A DNA stretch of 64,000 nucleotides from Lathyrus oleraceus (taxonomy: Eukaryota > Streptophyta > Magnoliopsida > Fabales > Fabaceae), in assembly GCF_024323335.1 (NCBI RefSeq), contig NC_066579.1, forward strand, positions 4,913,001 to 4,977,000, in the 5' to 3' direction. The translations under genes and the position numbers were made by a program. Below are positions 9,473 to 21,174 of this stretch, one piece after another. Each line of letters opens with the position of its first letter. Position 1 is the first letter of the stretch. The notes beneath the pieces are model-generated. The model did not search any database. It had not been told where the DNA came from and saw only the letters and a program-made list of their open reading frames with translations.

Positions 9473-11137
9473 TGATAACACTGAAATTTACCGTATTTTC
9501 GACTCTTATTTCACATGCATTCTAGTTGTTTTATTATCATTTTGTTGTGTTATTGCTATGTTTTTTCTTTGTTTTCAAATTTTTACTTTAATCGGAGCCC
9601 CGATCGAAAAAAGGAGCAAAAAAGAGCCAAAAACCCTAAAACTCAGCATTTTGTACTTGTGGCCTACCCATGGCTAGCGCCATAGACCCTGCCATGATGT
9701 GTCCAAGCTCAACTTCCCTCAACTTCCACGTTCCCCACTACTTCCACTAAGGCACCTCATTTTGTGCTTGTGGCGGGCGCCATGGCCTTGTGGCGGACGC
9801 CACAAGAGGAAAGTTTTTCCCTTCCATTTTCAAGTTGAAGGGCATCCCTGTCATTTCCATCTTTTTACTTGCTTATAAATAGAAACTCGAAATCACTTTC
9901 ATAATCATCCAAACTTAGAGCAGAGGCAAACTCAGAGCAACTTTGTTTCACTTAGGCATATATTCAGTATTATAAAGTGGTAATCGTTTCGCATTGGAGT
10001 GTTACCACAATTGTGTAATCGAGTCTGTGATAGAGTCTGTAATCGAGTTTGGAGCACTTTGGAAGGAAGTTAATTCTGCCGCCATTTTCATTTCCGCTTT
10101 GCAATTTATTCAACCCTCCGATTGGAGCAGGTTTTTATTACTTGTCTTTATCTTATTTATTTTCTCGCACTCACTTTACTTTATTTATTTCTCGCACTCG
10201 CTTTACTTTATTTATTTCTCGCACTCACTTTAAATTATTTATTTCTCACACTCGCTTTAAATTATTTATTTCCTCGCACTCGCTTTAAATTATTTACTTT
10301 CCGCACTCGCACTACTTTTATTTACTTTTCGCACTCGCACTACTTTTATTTAAATTAATGCACATTTACTTTACCATGTATAACTAAATCTATAAGGTTA
10401 GAATGTAAGAATCGTAATTAAACCGATAATCCGTATAATTGTTCATAGAAACACTTAAGGGCTATTTTAACTTTCAATTTAAGTTTTCCCGCACTTCAAT
10501 TCCGTTGGGTAAGATCGAAAGCCGTCCAACGTCTTTTTAAACTTAATTGTTTTTAACTATTTCAAAAACAGCGAAAGCGCTTTGTTTAGTTCATTAGGAG
10601 ATTTTAACATTAAGAAGAAAAGAGATTTTAAAACTATTTTCGGACGCGTTTATAAGTTTAGAGTCTGGTTCGTGAGAACCTCTTTTTGGTAAGAAATCCA
10701 GGTTATAATACTTTTCAACTTAGTCAAGATACTATATTTCTTAAAAATAGGTTTACTACTCTAACGCAATGCGCGCCTTTTTATAAGTGACAATAAGAGG
10801 GTTTGATTAGGGAGTACAACTCGGTTCTGAATACGCGAAAGCGACAGTTCCTGTTAAATTAGTTCTTTTCAAAGTAGAAAACACTGCCCATAAGTAATTC
10901 TATTAGCAAGTACTTGGATTATTAATTGATTACGTGAATTACATTCGGCCCTGTCTTTATTAATTGAACTTTATTCAATACTTTACTTTTCCTTGCACAC
11001 CCTAAAAACACTTATTTTGATTGCCTTTGATAAACACCATAACAATAGATAACGATAGATTGACACTTGGTCTCTGTGGATTCGACAATCTTTTATATTA
11101 CTCTGACGCGTTCGTATACTTGCGAAATACCGCATCA
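9473..11137 (+). mobile_element. 3' LTR of Athila-type element
   Basis: A 1665-bp LTR opening TGATAACACTG after the polypurine tract and closing ACCGCATCA (TGAT/ATCA ends). It carries the TATA box at 9874-9882 and a seven-unit minisatellite at about 10151-10351. The right flank (11138 onward) is the envelope-like ORF of a minus-strand copia element, so Athila inserted into that element. TCCTA (11138-11142) would be the target duplication, but the left partner is not in the window. Confidence 0.9.
10151..10351 (+). repeat. LTR minisatellite, 7 units of 27-28 bp
   Basis: Counterpart of the nine-unit array at 2363-2621, with two units fewer. Confidence 0.8.
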
Positions 11138-12251
11138 TCCTACATACCTCATTGTCTGTAGTCTCTAGATTCACTCCTCCATCAGTTCCTCTCCCTAGGA
11201 ACTTGTTGATGATGGTTGGTGAGAATCTCACACCCCTACCTCTTACAAAAACTTTGCAAAATTCCCTGCTCCTCCTTTCAGAAATCTCCTAAGGGATATT
11301 TACAACAAATTCTTTTACCAACCCCTTATAGCATTGGGGCAGAGCAACCACAGTCTTAATCAATCCAGCATTCTTGATTAAATCCATGACTTCCTTTACT
11401 TTAACAGCCTCTTTTCCCAACTCTCTTTCAACCGCTACCCTCCTTTGAATGATAAACTTCCATTTTGCAGCACCGTCTTCTAAGTGAAAAGAGATGTTGT
11501 CTAAGTGTACAGCTGCAGCTTTTCCTGTACACTTCTTAACAGCCTGCGTTTTTGCAGGGGAGATGTCTGGGACATCGTCTTTGACATCCTCATCAGAGTC
11601 AGAACTCTCACTTTCTTTCCTCTTCTTAACCTTAACCTTGCTCCATGATTTGGAGGGTCCTACACCAACAGTCTTCTTCCTAGTCCTGGATGTCATCATT
11701 TCAGCCACAGTTTTTCCTTTCCTAGTATTCAATTTCCTAGCAGCACTTGGTTTCACATGGGGAACCAAAGTGTCATCCTCTTCCTATGAACTCTCTTCCT
11801 CCAAATCAATATTATCCTCAGCAGTATCAGGAGACATGCTAGCTGATTTCTTGCTAGGTAAAATTTTCCCAAGAGAACATAATCCCTCAGCAGCTACTTC
11901 CTTTTCTGTCTTAGATGAGTCATCATCTTTCTCAGCTTGGGTTTCCACCTCAGGAGAGGGGTCCCTTCTTGACAGAGGGGTAAAAATATCCTTGACTCCA
12001 TGTTCTTCATTCAGAATCCTAGTAACTAGGTTTCTTATGGTACGATCAGTAAAGTGCATGTCCTCCTTATTAGGAGATTTTTCAGGAATGTTACCTTACT
12101 TAGTTCCAGCCATGGAAGAGGGGCCTGGGGTATCACCTGGTATCATACACAGAGGAGTCACGTCCATCAAATCTTCATCTAGAAACTCCATGGAGGGAGT
12201 TCTTGTATGATGAAAGGGTTTTGAGTTAGATGATGATGGATGTTGAGACAT
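11138..12251 (-). pseudogene. Envelope-like ORF of SIRE-type copia element (broken)
   Basis: SIRE-lineage copia elements carry an extra envelope-like ORF after pol, and this fits that place. A plausible start is the ATG at 12251 (MSQHPSSS). The frame runs through acidic, Ser-rich sequence, a Lys-rich segment (KVKVKKRKES), and a conserved block with WKFIIQRRVAVERELGK and KEFVVNIP. Stops occur near 12096, 11783 and 11288, and the Athila LTR truncates the 3' end at 11137. Function of this ORF in the lineage is unproven; no fusion peptide or clear membrane anchor is visible. Confidence 0.65.
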
Positions 12252-12780
12252 GTTGTTGAACTTTTGAAGAAAATTTCTTTGCCCTAGCAGAGGTTCTCTG
12301 AGTAGTTTGATGAAGATGGAAAGAGTTGTGTTCAGGTAGAGCGTGCAAATGGCATAGATACTATTTCCAATACTAGGGAATGATTCATTATTAATGTGGC
12401 TCTTTCTTTTAATTGAGTAGACAATATTTTTGTTACCTTTTCCACTCCACATTAACTGCCATATTTTCTCAAGAATCCAAGTCCCTAATTTCCCTTTTAC
12501 ATATTCAAATTGATTATCAATCAAATCCCTTGCAAACTTGTCAGCTGATTGCATTTCATGCTTTAGACTTATGAATTTATCTTTTACACATTTTCTAATA
12601 GAGTGTTGACAACAAACAAAGTACTGACTATGATTTTTGGACATTGTTGCAATATTCAGGTTGTCATAATACAATGTCATGACATCGTGTGTGACATTGT
12701 ATGCAATTATTAGCAGTTCCATCCAACTTAGTTGACACCAGCTGCTTTCTTCTGATATATTTTCATCATCAACCCCATTT
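12252..12780 (-). pseudogene. pol: RNase H C-terminal relic of SIRE-type element
   Basis: The translation contains YNVTHDVMTLYYDN and FARDLIDNQFEYVKGKLG, degenerate versions of the copia RNase H end seen intact in the related element at about 31850-31890. It then runs into the spacer before the envelope-like ORF. All of integrase, reverse transcriptase and the first half of RNase H are absent between here and 13023, so pol was removed by deletion. Confidence 0.65.
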
Positions 12781-13022
12781 TTATCTTTCAAATGTATAGT
12801 AGCAAGAGTCCTTTCACTCTCCATCTCAATCTTCTCCACATTGTTCTTGGTGCTTTTCCTTTGAGATAGACACACAGTCCTTTGTGGTCCAGTTCCAACA
12901 AGGCTCTCTCCAATTTTAGACTACATATAACTAGTCACATGTCCACCTATTTGATCTAACCTCTCAGTAGTTTGGGCCATCATAACCTTTTCTCCTTTGG
13001 AAGTGAGGTTAAGTCTGAGCTT
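12781..13022 (-). other. Unrecognised sequence at a pol deletion junction
   Basis: About 240 bp between the gag/protease part and the RNase H relic match neither the related plus-strand SIRE copy nor any domain I recognise. Stop codons are frequent. It may be filler DNA from the deletion event or diverged gag-like sequence. Confidence 0.35.
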
Positions 13023-14222
13023 CTAGTGTGACATCTTTGTCTGACATTTCCCACAGACTTGTCTCTCACTATTCTTGAGGGTTCTTCTAGCAGCTATACT
13101 TATCTTCGTCTCTTCCTCTTTGACATAGGAACATTTTGAGGAATAACCCATTTGAGAGCTCCATATGTAACAGTTGTCTTTGGTCCTGATTCCTTTCATA
13201 ATCACTTCACTATCTTTGTTAAAAATTAGACATTCAATGTTGGTGAAGTTAACATTCAAACCTTGATCACATAGTTGACTAATGCTTATTAGATTTGCAG
13301 TCAAGCCCTTAACAAGTAGAACCTTGTCAAGTTTAGGAACTCCAAGACAATCAAGCTTACCTGTTCCCTTGATTTCACCTTTTGCTCCATCTCCAAAGGT
13401 TACATGGTTTATGGTATGATGATGCAGGTCAGTTAGCAGGTCTTGGTTTCCAGTCATGTGTCTGGAGCATCCACTATCAAAATACCACTCTTCTTTGGCT
13501 GAGATTCTGAGAGGAATGTGAGCTATTAGACTTGTAACATTAGTCTTAGGAACCCATTGCTTCTTGATGATAGGACTGTGCTGTTTGGGTCTGGGTTGAT
13601 AGTGATTCCGATGATGAACAGAGCTAAGATAACCATACAGCTCATAGCAGAAAGGCTTCAGATGACCATATTTCCCACAATAATGGCATCTCCATCTTTG
13701 GTGTTTCCCCTTCTGCTGTTTTCTCCTCTGGTGTCGTGACATATGATGTGACATCACAGGTTTACTTTTATTATGGATGCACTTAGGTTTGGCTTGAGGG
13801 TTGGCACCAGTGTAACTGCTCTCAGGCTTTGAGTCATTGTACCCAATGCTAGATTTGTCTCCTGTCATTTGTCCAATTTGGAGAATCTTGTATAAGGAGT
13901 CAGATCCATTGCTCAACATTCTTACATACTTGGTCATCTCTTCTAGTTTAGAATTTAGGAACATGGCTTCAGTTTTCAACTTAGAGATGGTTTTCACATG
14001 GTCTTGCTTCTCACTCTCCAGTTGTGCTATCTTCTGACTTTCAGCTTGTTGATTTTCATCTAGCTTGGCATTCAGAACCACTGCTTCTGTTTGTAATTTG
14101 GAGATGGTTTCCAAGTATTCTACCTTCTCATTCTCAAGTTGAGTTATTTCCTTTTTCTGGATTTCAACCTGTTTGCACAGCTCTACACTTTTGTGACATA
14201 ACTTTCTGTAAGTAGAGGCCAA
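13023..14222 (-). pseudogene. gag-pro: Gag C-terminus and protease, SIRE-type
   Basis: In frame with gag upstream across a single TAA (14223-14225). It encodes a long coiled-coil region (heptad-rich, residues ~8-110), a CCHC knuckle (CHYCGKYGHLKPFC), the aspartic protease active site in WYFDSGCSRHMTG, and the GAG-pre-integrase phrase VCGKCQTK. It ends where the pol deletion begins. Protease would process the polyprotein. The close match to the plus-strand copy at 28560-29400 marks both as one family. Confidence 0.82.
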
Positions 14223-15305
14223 TTATTTAAAGGTTACTTCATCATCACTTGAGTCTTCATCAGATCCCCATCGCCTTGTCAAAGCAGTCACAAGATTTGC
14301 AGCTTCCTCTGTTTCACTCTCATCAGACCAAGTGGCAGCAAGACTCATCTTCTGCTTCTTGAGGTAGGTTCCACATTCAGTCCTGATCTGTCCATACCCA
14401 TCACATTCATAGCACTGTACCTCTTTTCCTTCTTTGGGCTTCTCATCTGATCTTGCTCTTCTTCCAGCATTGTTGGATTTACTGATGTCAGATGAGATGT
14501 TCTTGACATTTTCCTTAGATCTTACATCCATCTTTTTCAACGGTTTATTGAACTGTCTTCCCAACATTGCTACTTCATTGACCAAATCTTCATCAACCTC
14601 CTGACTCTTTTCCTCTTTTGTGTTTGACATAAAAGCCATGCTCTTGGTTTTCTTTTCAAAACCATCATTTAATCCCATCTCAAATGTTTGGAGGTAACCA
14701 ATTAGCTCATCAACCCTCATGTTGGAAATGTCTTGAGACTCTTCTATGGCAGTCACCTTCATAGCAAATCTCTTAGGGAGTGACCTGAGTCTTTTTCTTA
14801 CCAGTTTTTCATCTGTCATCTTCTCTCCCAGGGCTCCTGAGGCATTAGCAATTTCAAGGATACTCATGTGAAATTCATGAATGTCTTCATCTTCTTTCAT
14901 CCTTAAATTTTCAAACTTGGAGGTGAGCAGCTGAAGTCTAGACATCTTTACCCTAGAGGTGCCTTCATGAGTGGTCTTAAGAATGTCCCAAGCATCTTTG
15001 GCCACTTCACAGTTGTTTACCAACCTAAAAATATTCTTGTCTACCCCATTGAATATTGCATTCAATGCTTTAGAATTTCCAAGGGCTAGATCATCCTCCT
15101 CCTTGGACAATTGTTCTTCAGGCTTCTTATTAGTTGTGGCTGCTCCTTCCTTAGTAATTACTGGATGAACCCATCCTGTTAACATAGCCTTCCAGGCCTT
15201 ATTATCCAGAGATTTTAAGAAGGCTACCATTCGAGGTTTCCAATAGTCATAGTTAGATCCATCCAAAATTGGTGGCCTGTGAACAGATCCTCCATCTCTC
15301 TCCAT
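14223..15305 (-). CDS. gag: Gag N-terminal part, SIRE-type copia
   Basis: A 360-codon frame starting MERDGGSVHRPPILDGSN, the usual copia gag opening, followed by the UBN2-type gag domain with WDILKTTHEGTSRVK, LRSLPKRFAMKV and DELIGYLQTFEMG, and a knuckle-like CYECDGYGQIRTEC in which His is replaced by Gln. The TAA at its end is in frame with the downstream gag-protease part. The related plus-strand copy reads through this position, so it is a nonsense change rather than a real end. Confidence 0.85.
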   Translation of the reverse strand: MERDGGSVHRPPILDGSNYDYWKPRMVAFLKSLDNKAWKAMLTGWVHPVITKEGAATTNKKPEEQLSKEEDDLALGNSKALNAIFNGVDKNIFRLVNNCEVAKDAWDILKTTHEGTSRVKMSRLQLLTSKFENLRMKEDEDIHEFHMSILEIANASGALGEKMTDEKLVRKRLRSLPKRFAMKVTAIEESQDISNMRVDELIGYLQTFEMGLNDGFEKKTKSMAFMSNTKEEKSQEVDEDLVNEVAMLGRQFNKPLKKMDVRSKENVKNISSDISKSNNAGRRARSDEKPKEGKEVQCYECDGYGQIRTECGTYLKKQKMSLAATWSDESETEEAANLVTALTRRWGSDEDSSDDEVTFK

Positions 15306-15354
15306 TGTACCAGAAAGTATTGCCCCTAGATCTCACCCAGAACCAGAGAAGGAT

Positions 15355-15370
15355 GCCTGCTCTGATACCA
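15355..15370 (-). other. Primer-binding site (initiator tRNA-Met type)
   Basis: On the minus strand TGGTATCAGAGCAGGC lies just after the LTR end. TGGTATCAGAGC is the common plant copia primer site complementary to initiator tRNA-Met. Confidence 0.85.
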
Positions 15371-15372
15371 AT

Positions 15373-16590
15373 AGAAATTCGGGTATCAGATATGAGATGT
15401 CGAAGGTAATGTCACAACACTAATATCTGAGTAATGCAAACAGAATAAAGATAGAGAATAGTAATGCAAGATACACAAGCAATTGTTAACCCAGTTCGGT
15501 CCAACTCACCTACATCTGGGGGCTACCAAGCCAGGAAGGAAATTCACTAAAATAGAATCAGTTCAAAGACTCTCTGTACACTTCAACAAGTTACAGTCTT
15601 TCTCACCTAATCTCTACCCGTGCAATTTCTACCTAAGCACTCTTAGATATGAGATCCCACTCACTTCCCTACAATCACACTTGTGATCTTAAACAACAAT
15701 CCCTTGAGAAAAGAAAACACTTTTCAATAACACACTCTTGATTTTACTTCACAGTTTCAATCAAGAAGACACACTCTTGATCTTGCTTCACAGCTTTGAT
15801 CAAGAAGACACACACTTGATCTTGCTTCACAGCTTTGATCAAGTAGACACACACTCTTGCTTAGCAACTTTAGAGTGACAAATTACAACCACAAATCAGT
15901 CCAATTCAATCATCAAAAGATGACTTGAATGGCTTACAAGTCTCACGACTAAATAGACACAAACCCTAGCTCTCTCTCTATATTTCGCTCAGTATTGGTT
16001 GTGTTATAAAACAGGTTTTCTAAGTCCCTTTTTATAGAAGCTTTCAGCTAGGCTTGGACATCTTGAAAACCCTAAATCTATTTTCCAATCAAATCTTCTT
16101 ATGACAGCTGGTTAAATCTATTTGAAAAATAAGTAAATCAGGTCGTAATCAATGATTGAATGCGCTTGTAAATCAGATCTTCAATCATACAAATATTGCC
16201 ATTAATTGTGCAATCTCAAAACACCAGACATTCATACTGAATATTCTGTGTACAGGATGTCATGACATCGGGTCTGACATCCTGGAAAAATCCTGCATAA
16301 TTCCATAATTCCATTATTAATTTCCAGCAGGTACAACCATATCAGATGTCATGACCTTGTGTATGACATCTTGAAACAATCCTGCATGAACATGTCTGTC
16401 ATTTAAACTCCAGCATGTACACACATATCAGATGCCATGACCTTGTGTATGACATTCTGAAACAATCCTGCATGATCATGTTCTTGAACTCCAGTAGGTA
16501 CATAGGATATCTCATGTTAAGACATCACACATAACATCTTGTGAACACTCTTTGTTTTACCAAAATTGCTGCCAACACTTAGAATCAACA
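15373..16590 (-). mobile_element. 5' LTR of SIRE-type copia element
   Basis: On the minus strand it opens TGTTGATTCTAAG at 16590 and ends GAATTTCT next to the primer-binding site; the terminal CA has mutated to CT. It is related to the 975-bp LTR at 26394-27368. A TATA-like CTATAAAAAG lies at about 16028-16037. Its high-coordinate half holds several copies of a GATGTCATGACATC-like palindrome (16257-16450). The flank at 16591 belongs to an Ogre-like sequence. Confidence 0.82.
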
Positions 16591-18515
16591 ATCTCCCGAA
16601 ATGAATGAATGATATTAATTTGGTAAAAGTCCTCATTTTATCAATTTGAGTTTGGATCCATTCCCCTTCCTCTTCATTTAATTCCCCTTATTTATGCATC
16701 CATTTCATTTGGCATATGATGTCTCTAAATCCTAAGGCTAGTTGATTGCAAAATCAACATATGTATGGATGAGATTAGGCCACCTCTTTTGCATATTCTT
16801 TTTGTGTGTGGTATATTTCATGAGCATAGTCCATTATACTATGTCTCTAACATGCATTAACACCAAAATTCTATTGCCCGACCTCAAATAGTTGTGACTT
16901 CTACATAAGTCCAATTATGATTGCTTAACATAGCGCTAAATATTTTATACAAAAAGGAATAGCATTCTAGTTAGTGAGATTGTAAGTCTCCCCTCTTTCA
17001 TGGTATTGTGTGGAAACTTGGAATTTTTTCCTTCCTTTGAAAGATGTCTTTGTTCAAGGATCCATGCTTGTGATAAGTGGGTTGAGGGTTCTCCAAAGAA
17101 TGACTTAAAGCAAAAGCAAAACAATACTAACTTCTAACTTATTAACAACTAACATTTAATTTCAAGTCCTTTATTTTAATGCACTTTAATTTTTAAGTTC
17201 TATTCATTTGCCATTATTCATACCATTCTAATTGTTTTTGTTAGTGTCATTTTCACTTTGTCCATTTGGACCATATTGTGTGATATATCTTGCTTGTGTA
17301 TATTTTGTTTGTTTGTATGGTCTTTGACCATTAATGTACATAATAAGAAACAAAAAACCCTAAAAGACTATTTTGTGGACTGTTGGTTTGATCTTGAACA
17401 ATTGGACTTAGAATTTAGGCAACATTCCTATGCTAAAGGACTTGGCCAATGCCAACTGTTGTGAAACCCAATGCTTGCAATTTTAAACTTCATCTGATAC
17501 ATCATTGAAGATCCCTTTGAGTTCATCTGCAACATGATCATTATGAAGCTGTTATTTTGAACTTGTGACTTGTGGAATTCATCTGCTACATGGGCAAATT
17601 TGAAAAGACATCATGGAGTGGCTAAGGCTTGAATGGGTCTATCTTTATTTGATGCCTTTCTCTTCAAGATTAATATTGTATGCATTGTTTGTGGCTTGAT
17701 TCTAATACCCAAGGGAATTTGGGATTTCTATAAGACATTCTTGTCTATTGGATTGCTACCCATTGGTCAGATCTTTTCAACTCTTAACTTTTAATTTTAT
17801 GCATAGGATTAGTCTCTTCATCTCCTCCCTACTTCTTTAATTTCAAAATCCCTCCCTCCTTTTAAAAAAATTCTTCTTTGCTTGAACTAGTTTTGTTATA
17901 AACTTTGACCACTTTGCAAACTAGAAACTTTGGCCTTATGCCATTGCATTTTCAAACTTCTTTTCTTAGTCAAACTTGTAAATAAACTTAATTATACTTG
18001 ACCTAAACTTTCAAAAAAGCCAAAAAGAACTAACTCATTCAAACCATTTTTAGGCCTTTGTGCCTTTCAAACTTAATTTTTATTAAAAACAATGCATCCA
18101 CTTTGAAATTTGTATCACGAACTACGAGGTTTTAATCCCTCATTTTTATGTTGGTACGTAGGGACAAGTCCGAAGGTCTTGTTAAACATAAAAATATAAT
18201 TAATGAATTCTTTTCTCATCCCCCCATTCTATTTGTTTGTAAACATCATTTTATACAAAAATACATATGCACACAAAAAAGGGCTCCCTAGGAGTACCTA
18301 GGACACTTTGGGTGCTAACACCTTCCCTCTATGTAACCAACCCCCTTACCTGCAATCTCTGGCATTTTATTAGTTTTGATTTGAAAACTTCTTACTTTTG
18401 GGTTTTGTTCGTACTTTTTCCCTTTTCCCTTGGAAACAATAAAAGCGCGGTGGTGACTCTTGTTATTTGATGTCTAGCTTATCCATAGCTTGATGATCAT
18501 GAATTTACCGCTGCA
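16591..18515 (+). mobile_element. Ogre-like LTR sequence, copy A
   Basis: No gene is supported. The stretch is a diverged direct repeat of 18516-20467. Shared marks are TTGCCCGACCT, GTGACTTCTACATAAGTCC, TTGGGTGCTAACACCTTCCC and AAAAGCGCGGTGGTGACTCT near the end, all phrases I associate with long LTRs of legume Ogre/Tat elements. It ends GAATTTACCGCTGCA. The left end is cut by the SIRE LTR. Lineage assignment is from memory of such elements. Confidence 0.55.
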
Positions 18516-20467
18516 GTCCCCCTCCCTCTTAACCTTCATCCCTATTCTTTCCCATTCCCTCAATGGACCAATGAAATCTCTAATGTCTAAATGCTAATTG
18601 ATTCATCAATGACCTTGTGTCAGATGAATCAATACGAGTATGATTGAGATATGTCCATCCCATTTTCTTTTTAATGTGTGGTATGTTTTAGGAGTTTGGT
18701 TCTTTGTACCAAATAACTAACATGCATTAACACCTATACTTTTATTGCCCGACCTTATATAGTTGTGACTTCTACATAAGTCCAATTATGATTGTTTAAC
18801 ATAGAGCTAAATTTGACCTTCAAGGCATAACATTCTAGTAAGTGAGATTGTAAGTCTCCCATTCTTCATGGCATTGTGTGGAGACTTGACCTTTTTTTCC
18901 TTTCATGAGAGCTAGTGGCATACTTGTTGAGTTATCTAAGTTGGAGCCCTTCTCATGGATGATGTCTTGGTTCAAGGATCCATACTTCTGAATGAATGGT
19001 TGAGTGTTCTCCAAAGAATGACTTAATAAATTAAAACTCAACACTAACATTTGACTAACTATTGACTAACTCTTATTCATTATGCTTTTACTTTCAAGTC
19101 ATTTAATTTTTGCAATTTAAATTTCAATCATTTATCATTCATTGTCATTTACATTTCATATAACTTATTTATGTTTCAGTCCTTTTCACTTTGCTCATTT
19201 GAGCCATATCTTGTGATTATATATATTTGTTTGTGTATTGATTTTGTTTGTGGACTTAGGAACTTAAAACACCTAATAACAACAAAAACCCTAAAAAAAG
19301 ATTTGGTGGACTGTTGGGATTTGATATGAACTTTTGGACTTAGAATTAGGCAACTTTCCATGTGCTAAAGAACTTGGCCAATGCCAACATCTGAGACTAA
19401 GCTATCTTTGATAGTGACTTTCATCTGATGCAAGATTTTAGATCTCTTTGGTTCATCTGCTACTCTATCTCTGTGCTTAAATATTATTTTGTTAAGTTGA
19501 TCACTTATGTTTAGTTCTGAGTGGATCAAGGAATATTTCATCTGCTACATTAGAAGACAATGTAGACTGCTAGCTATCAGAATGCTTGCTTGGATGTGGC
19601 TATCTTTATTTAATGCCTTTATCCTTATGATGTCTGGATATTGCTCATTGCCTATTGCTTATTGCTTGATAAAAGTCCAAAGGAAAATGGGTTTCTATAT
19701 GACATTCTTATTTGTTGGATTGCACCCCATTGGTCAGATCTTTTCAACTCTTAAATTTTAAATTTTTTATTAGAGTAGTCTCTTCATCTCCTCCCACTTC
19801 TTAAATTTCAAAATTTCTCCCTCTTTTCAAAAAAATTCTTTGTTTGTGATTTCAACTTAGACATGTTTTAATGATTAGAAACTTTGGCCTTATGCCATTG
19901 AGTTTTAAAACTTTTTCTTAAATCAAATTTGTAAATAAACTTAACCATATTGACTTAAATTTCAAAAGAAAAAAAGAGCTAACAACCTCATTCAAATGTT
20001 TGGCATTTTGTGCCTTTACTTGTTAAACTTTTGTTAAAATTAGTTCACCAATTTCTTTGAATTTTTTACCACGAACTACGGAGTTTTGATCCCTCATTTT
20101 TATGTTGCTACGTAGGCATAAGACCGAAGGTCTTGTCAAACACAAAAATATAATCAACGAATTCTTTTCTTATTCCCACACTCTATATTTTCTCAAACAT
20201 CATTTATACCCAAAAACATATGCACACAAAAAGGGCTCCCTAAGAGTACCTAAGATACTTTGGGTGCTAACACCTTCCCTTTGTGTAACCAACCCCCTTA
20301 CTTGTAATCTCTGGAATTTTATTAGTTTTGATTTGGAAACTTCTTATCCTTAGGTTTTGTTATTACTTTTCCCTTTTCCTTTGTAAACAATAAAAGCGCG
20401 GTGGCGACTCTGGTTTTATTGACGTCAAGTTTATCCATAGCTTGATGGTCACGAATTTACCGCTACA
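18516..20467 (+). mobile_element. Ogre-like LTR sequence, copy B
   Basis: Direct tandem partner of copy A, 1952 bp, ending TTTACCGCTACA. The similarity starts again with a CCCCCTCCCTCTT-type pyrimidine stretch right after copy A's end. No primer-binding site follows either copy, so these are not the 5' LTR of an intact element. Small frames inside are not supported as genes. Confidence 0.55.
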
Positions 20468-20614
20468 CGTTCCTCCTAAATATATGTCATTGAAAGGTAA
20501 TTTTAATATTTTTATGTCGTTTTAACGACATTTTGGTTTTTCTAAACTTTTAAATATGCCTTTTGTGGAATTTCGACATTCAGGCCAATATTTTTAGCCT
20601 TTTTTACTTTTGAA
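20468..20614. other. Unassigned AT-rich sequence left of the MITE
   Basis: No domain seen. Its last bases, CTTTTGAA (20607-20614), are the left target duplication of the MITE, so it belongs to the same host sequence as 21167 onward, probably the 3' part of a Tat relic. Confidence 0.4.
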
Positions 20615-21166
20615 TAGGGATGACAATTGTACTCATCTCTAGTGGGTACCCACAAAATTTACTCACAATAGGTATGATACAAACCCGTAAAATGGGTACG
20701 AGCACGAGCAATTATAAATCAAAATAAGCAAGTATGAGTGTGAGTACATGTATCTTAGTATCCAACCCGCCTCATACCCGCATGATATATATTTATATAT
20801 TTTTATTTTCATTATTATGTACATATGTTAATCTAAAATTTTATTAAATACATGACTATTAAATTTCTACGCATTTTAATATAAATATTTGTTTTTCTCT
20901 TAATTCAACAATAACATTTTCAAATTTTTTAAATATTGTTAAAAAATTAAAATGACATGATAAATTATAACTAATCGATCATTTTTACTAGAAATGTGGG
21001 TAAACGGGTATGAGTACGGGTACTTAGGTATCCATAGGGTACAAGTACGAGTACAAGTGTTGGTGCCTACGCGGGTATATGCTCGGGTACGGGGATTCTT
21101 TTAAACTACAGGTTTGGGGATGCGTACTATAGTACCCTGTCCAAACCCTGTCCATTGTCATCCCTA
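20615..21166. mobile_element. hAT-like MITE (552 bp)
   Basis: Inverted ends TAGGGATGACAAT and ATTGTCATCCCTA are flanked by the perfect 8-bp direct repeat CTTTTGAA (20607-20614 and 21167-21174). An 8-bp target duplication and short inverted repeats are typical of the hAT superfamily. No transposase is encoded, so it would need one in trans. The interior is AT-rich in the middle, with GGGTACCC-like and GGGTACGAG-like motifs towards both ends. Confidence 0.9.
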
Positions 21167-21174
21167 CTTTTGAA

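Noticed and set aside
10983..11231. 82-codon minus-strand frame
   Set aside because: Chance join of envelope-like ORF and Athila LTR across the insertion point 11137/11138.
11494..12210. 238-codon plus-strand frame
   Set aside because: Antisense shadow of the envelope-like ORF; Ser/Leu-rich without domain.
11138..12251. True retroviral envelope gene
   Set aside because: Position fits the SIRE envelope-like ORF, but no signal peptide, fusion peptide or membrane anchor is visible; kept as envelope-like only.
17258..17464. Small frames in the Ogre-like LTR pair
   Set aside because: Not conserved between copies A and B; AT-rich chance frames.
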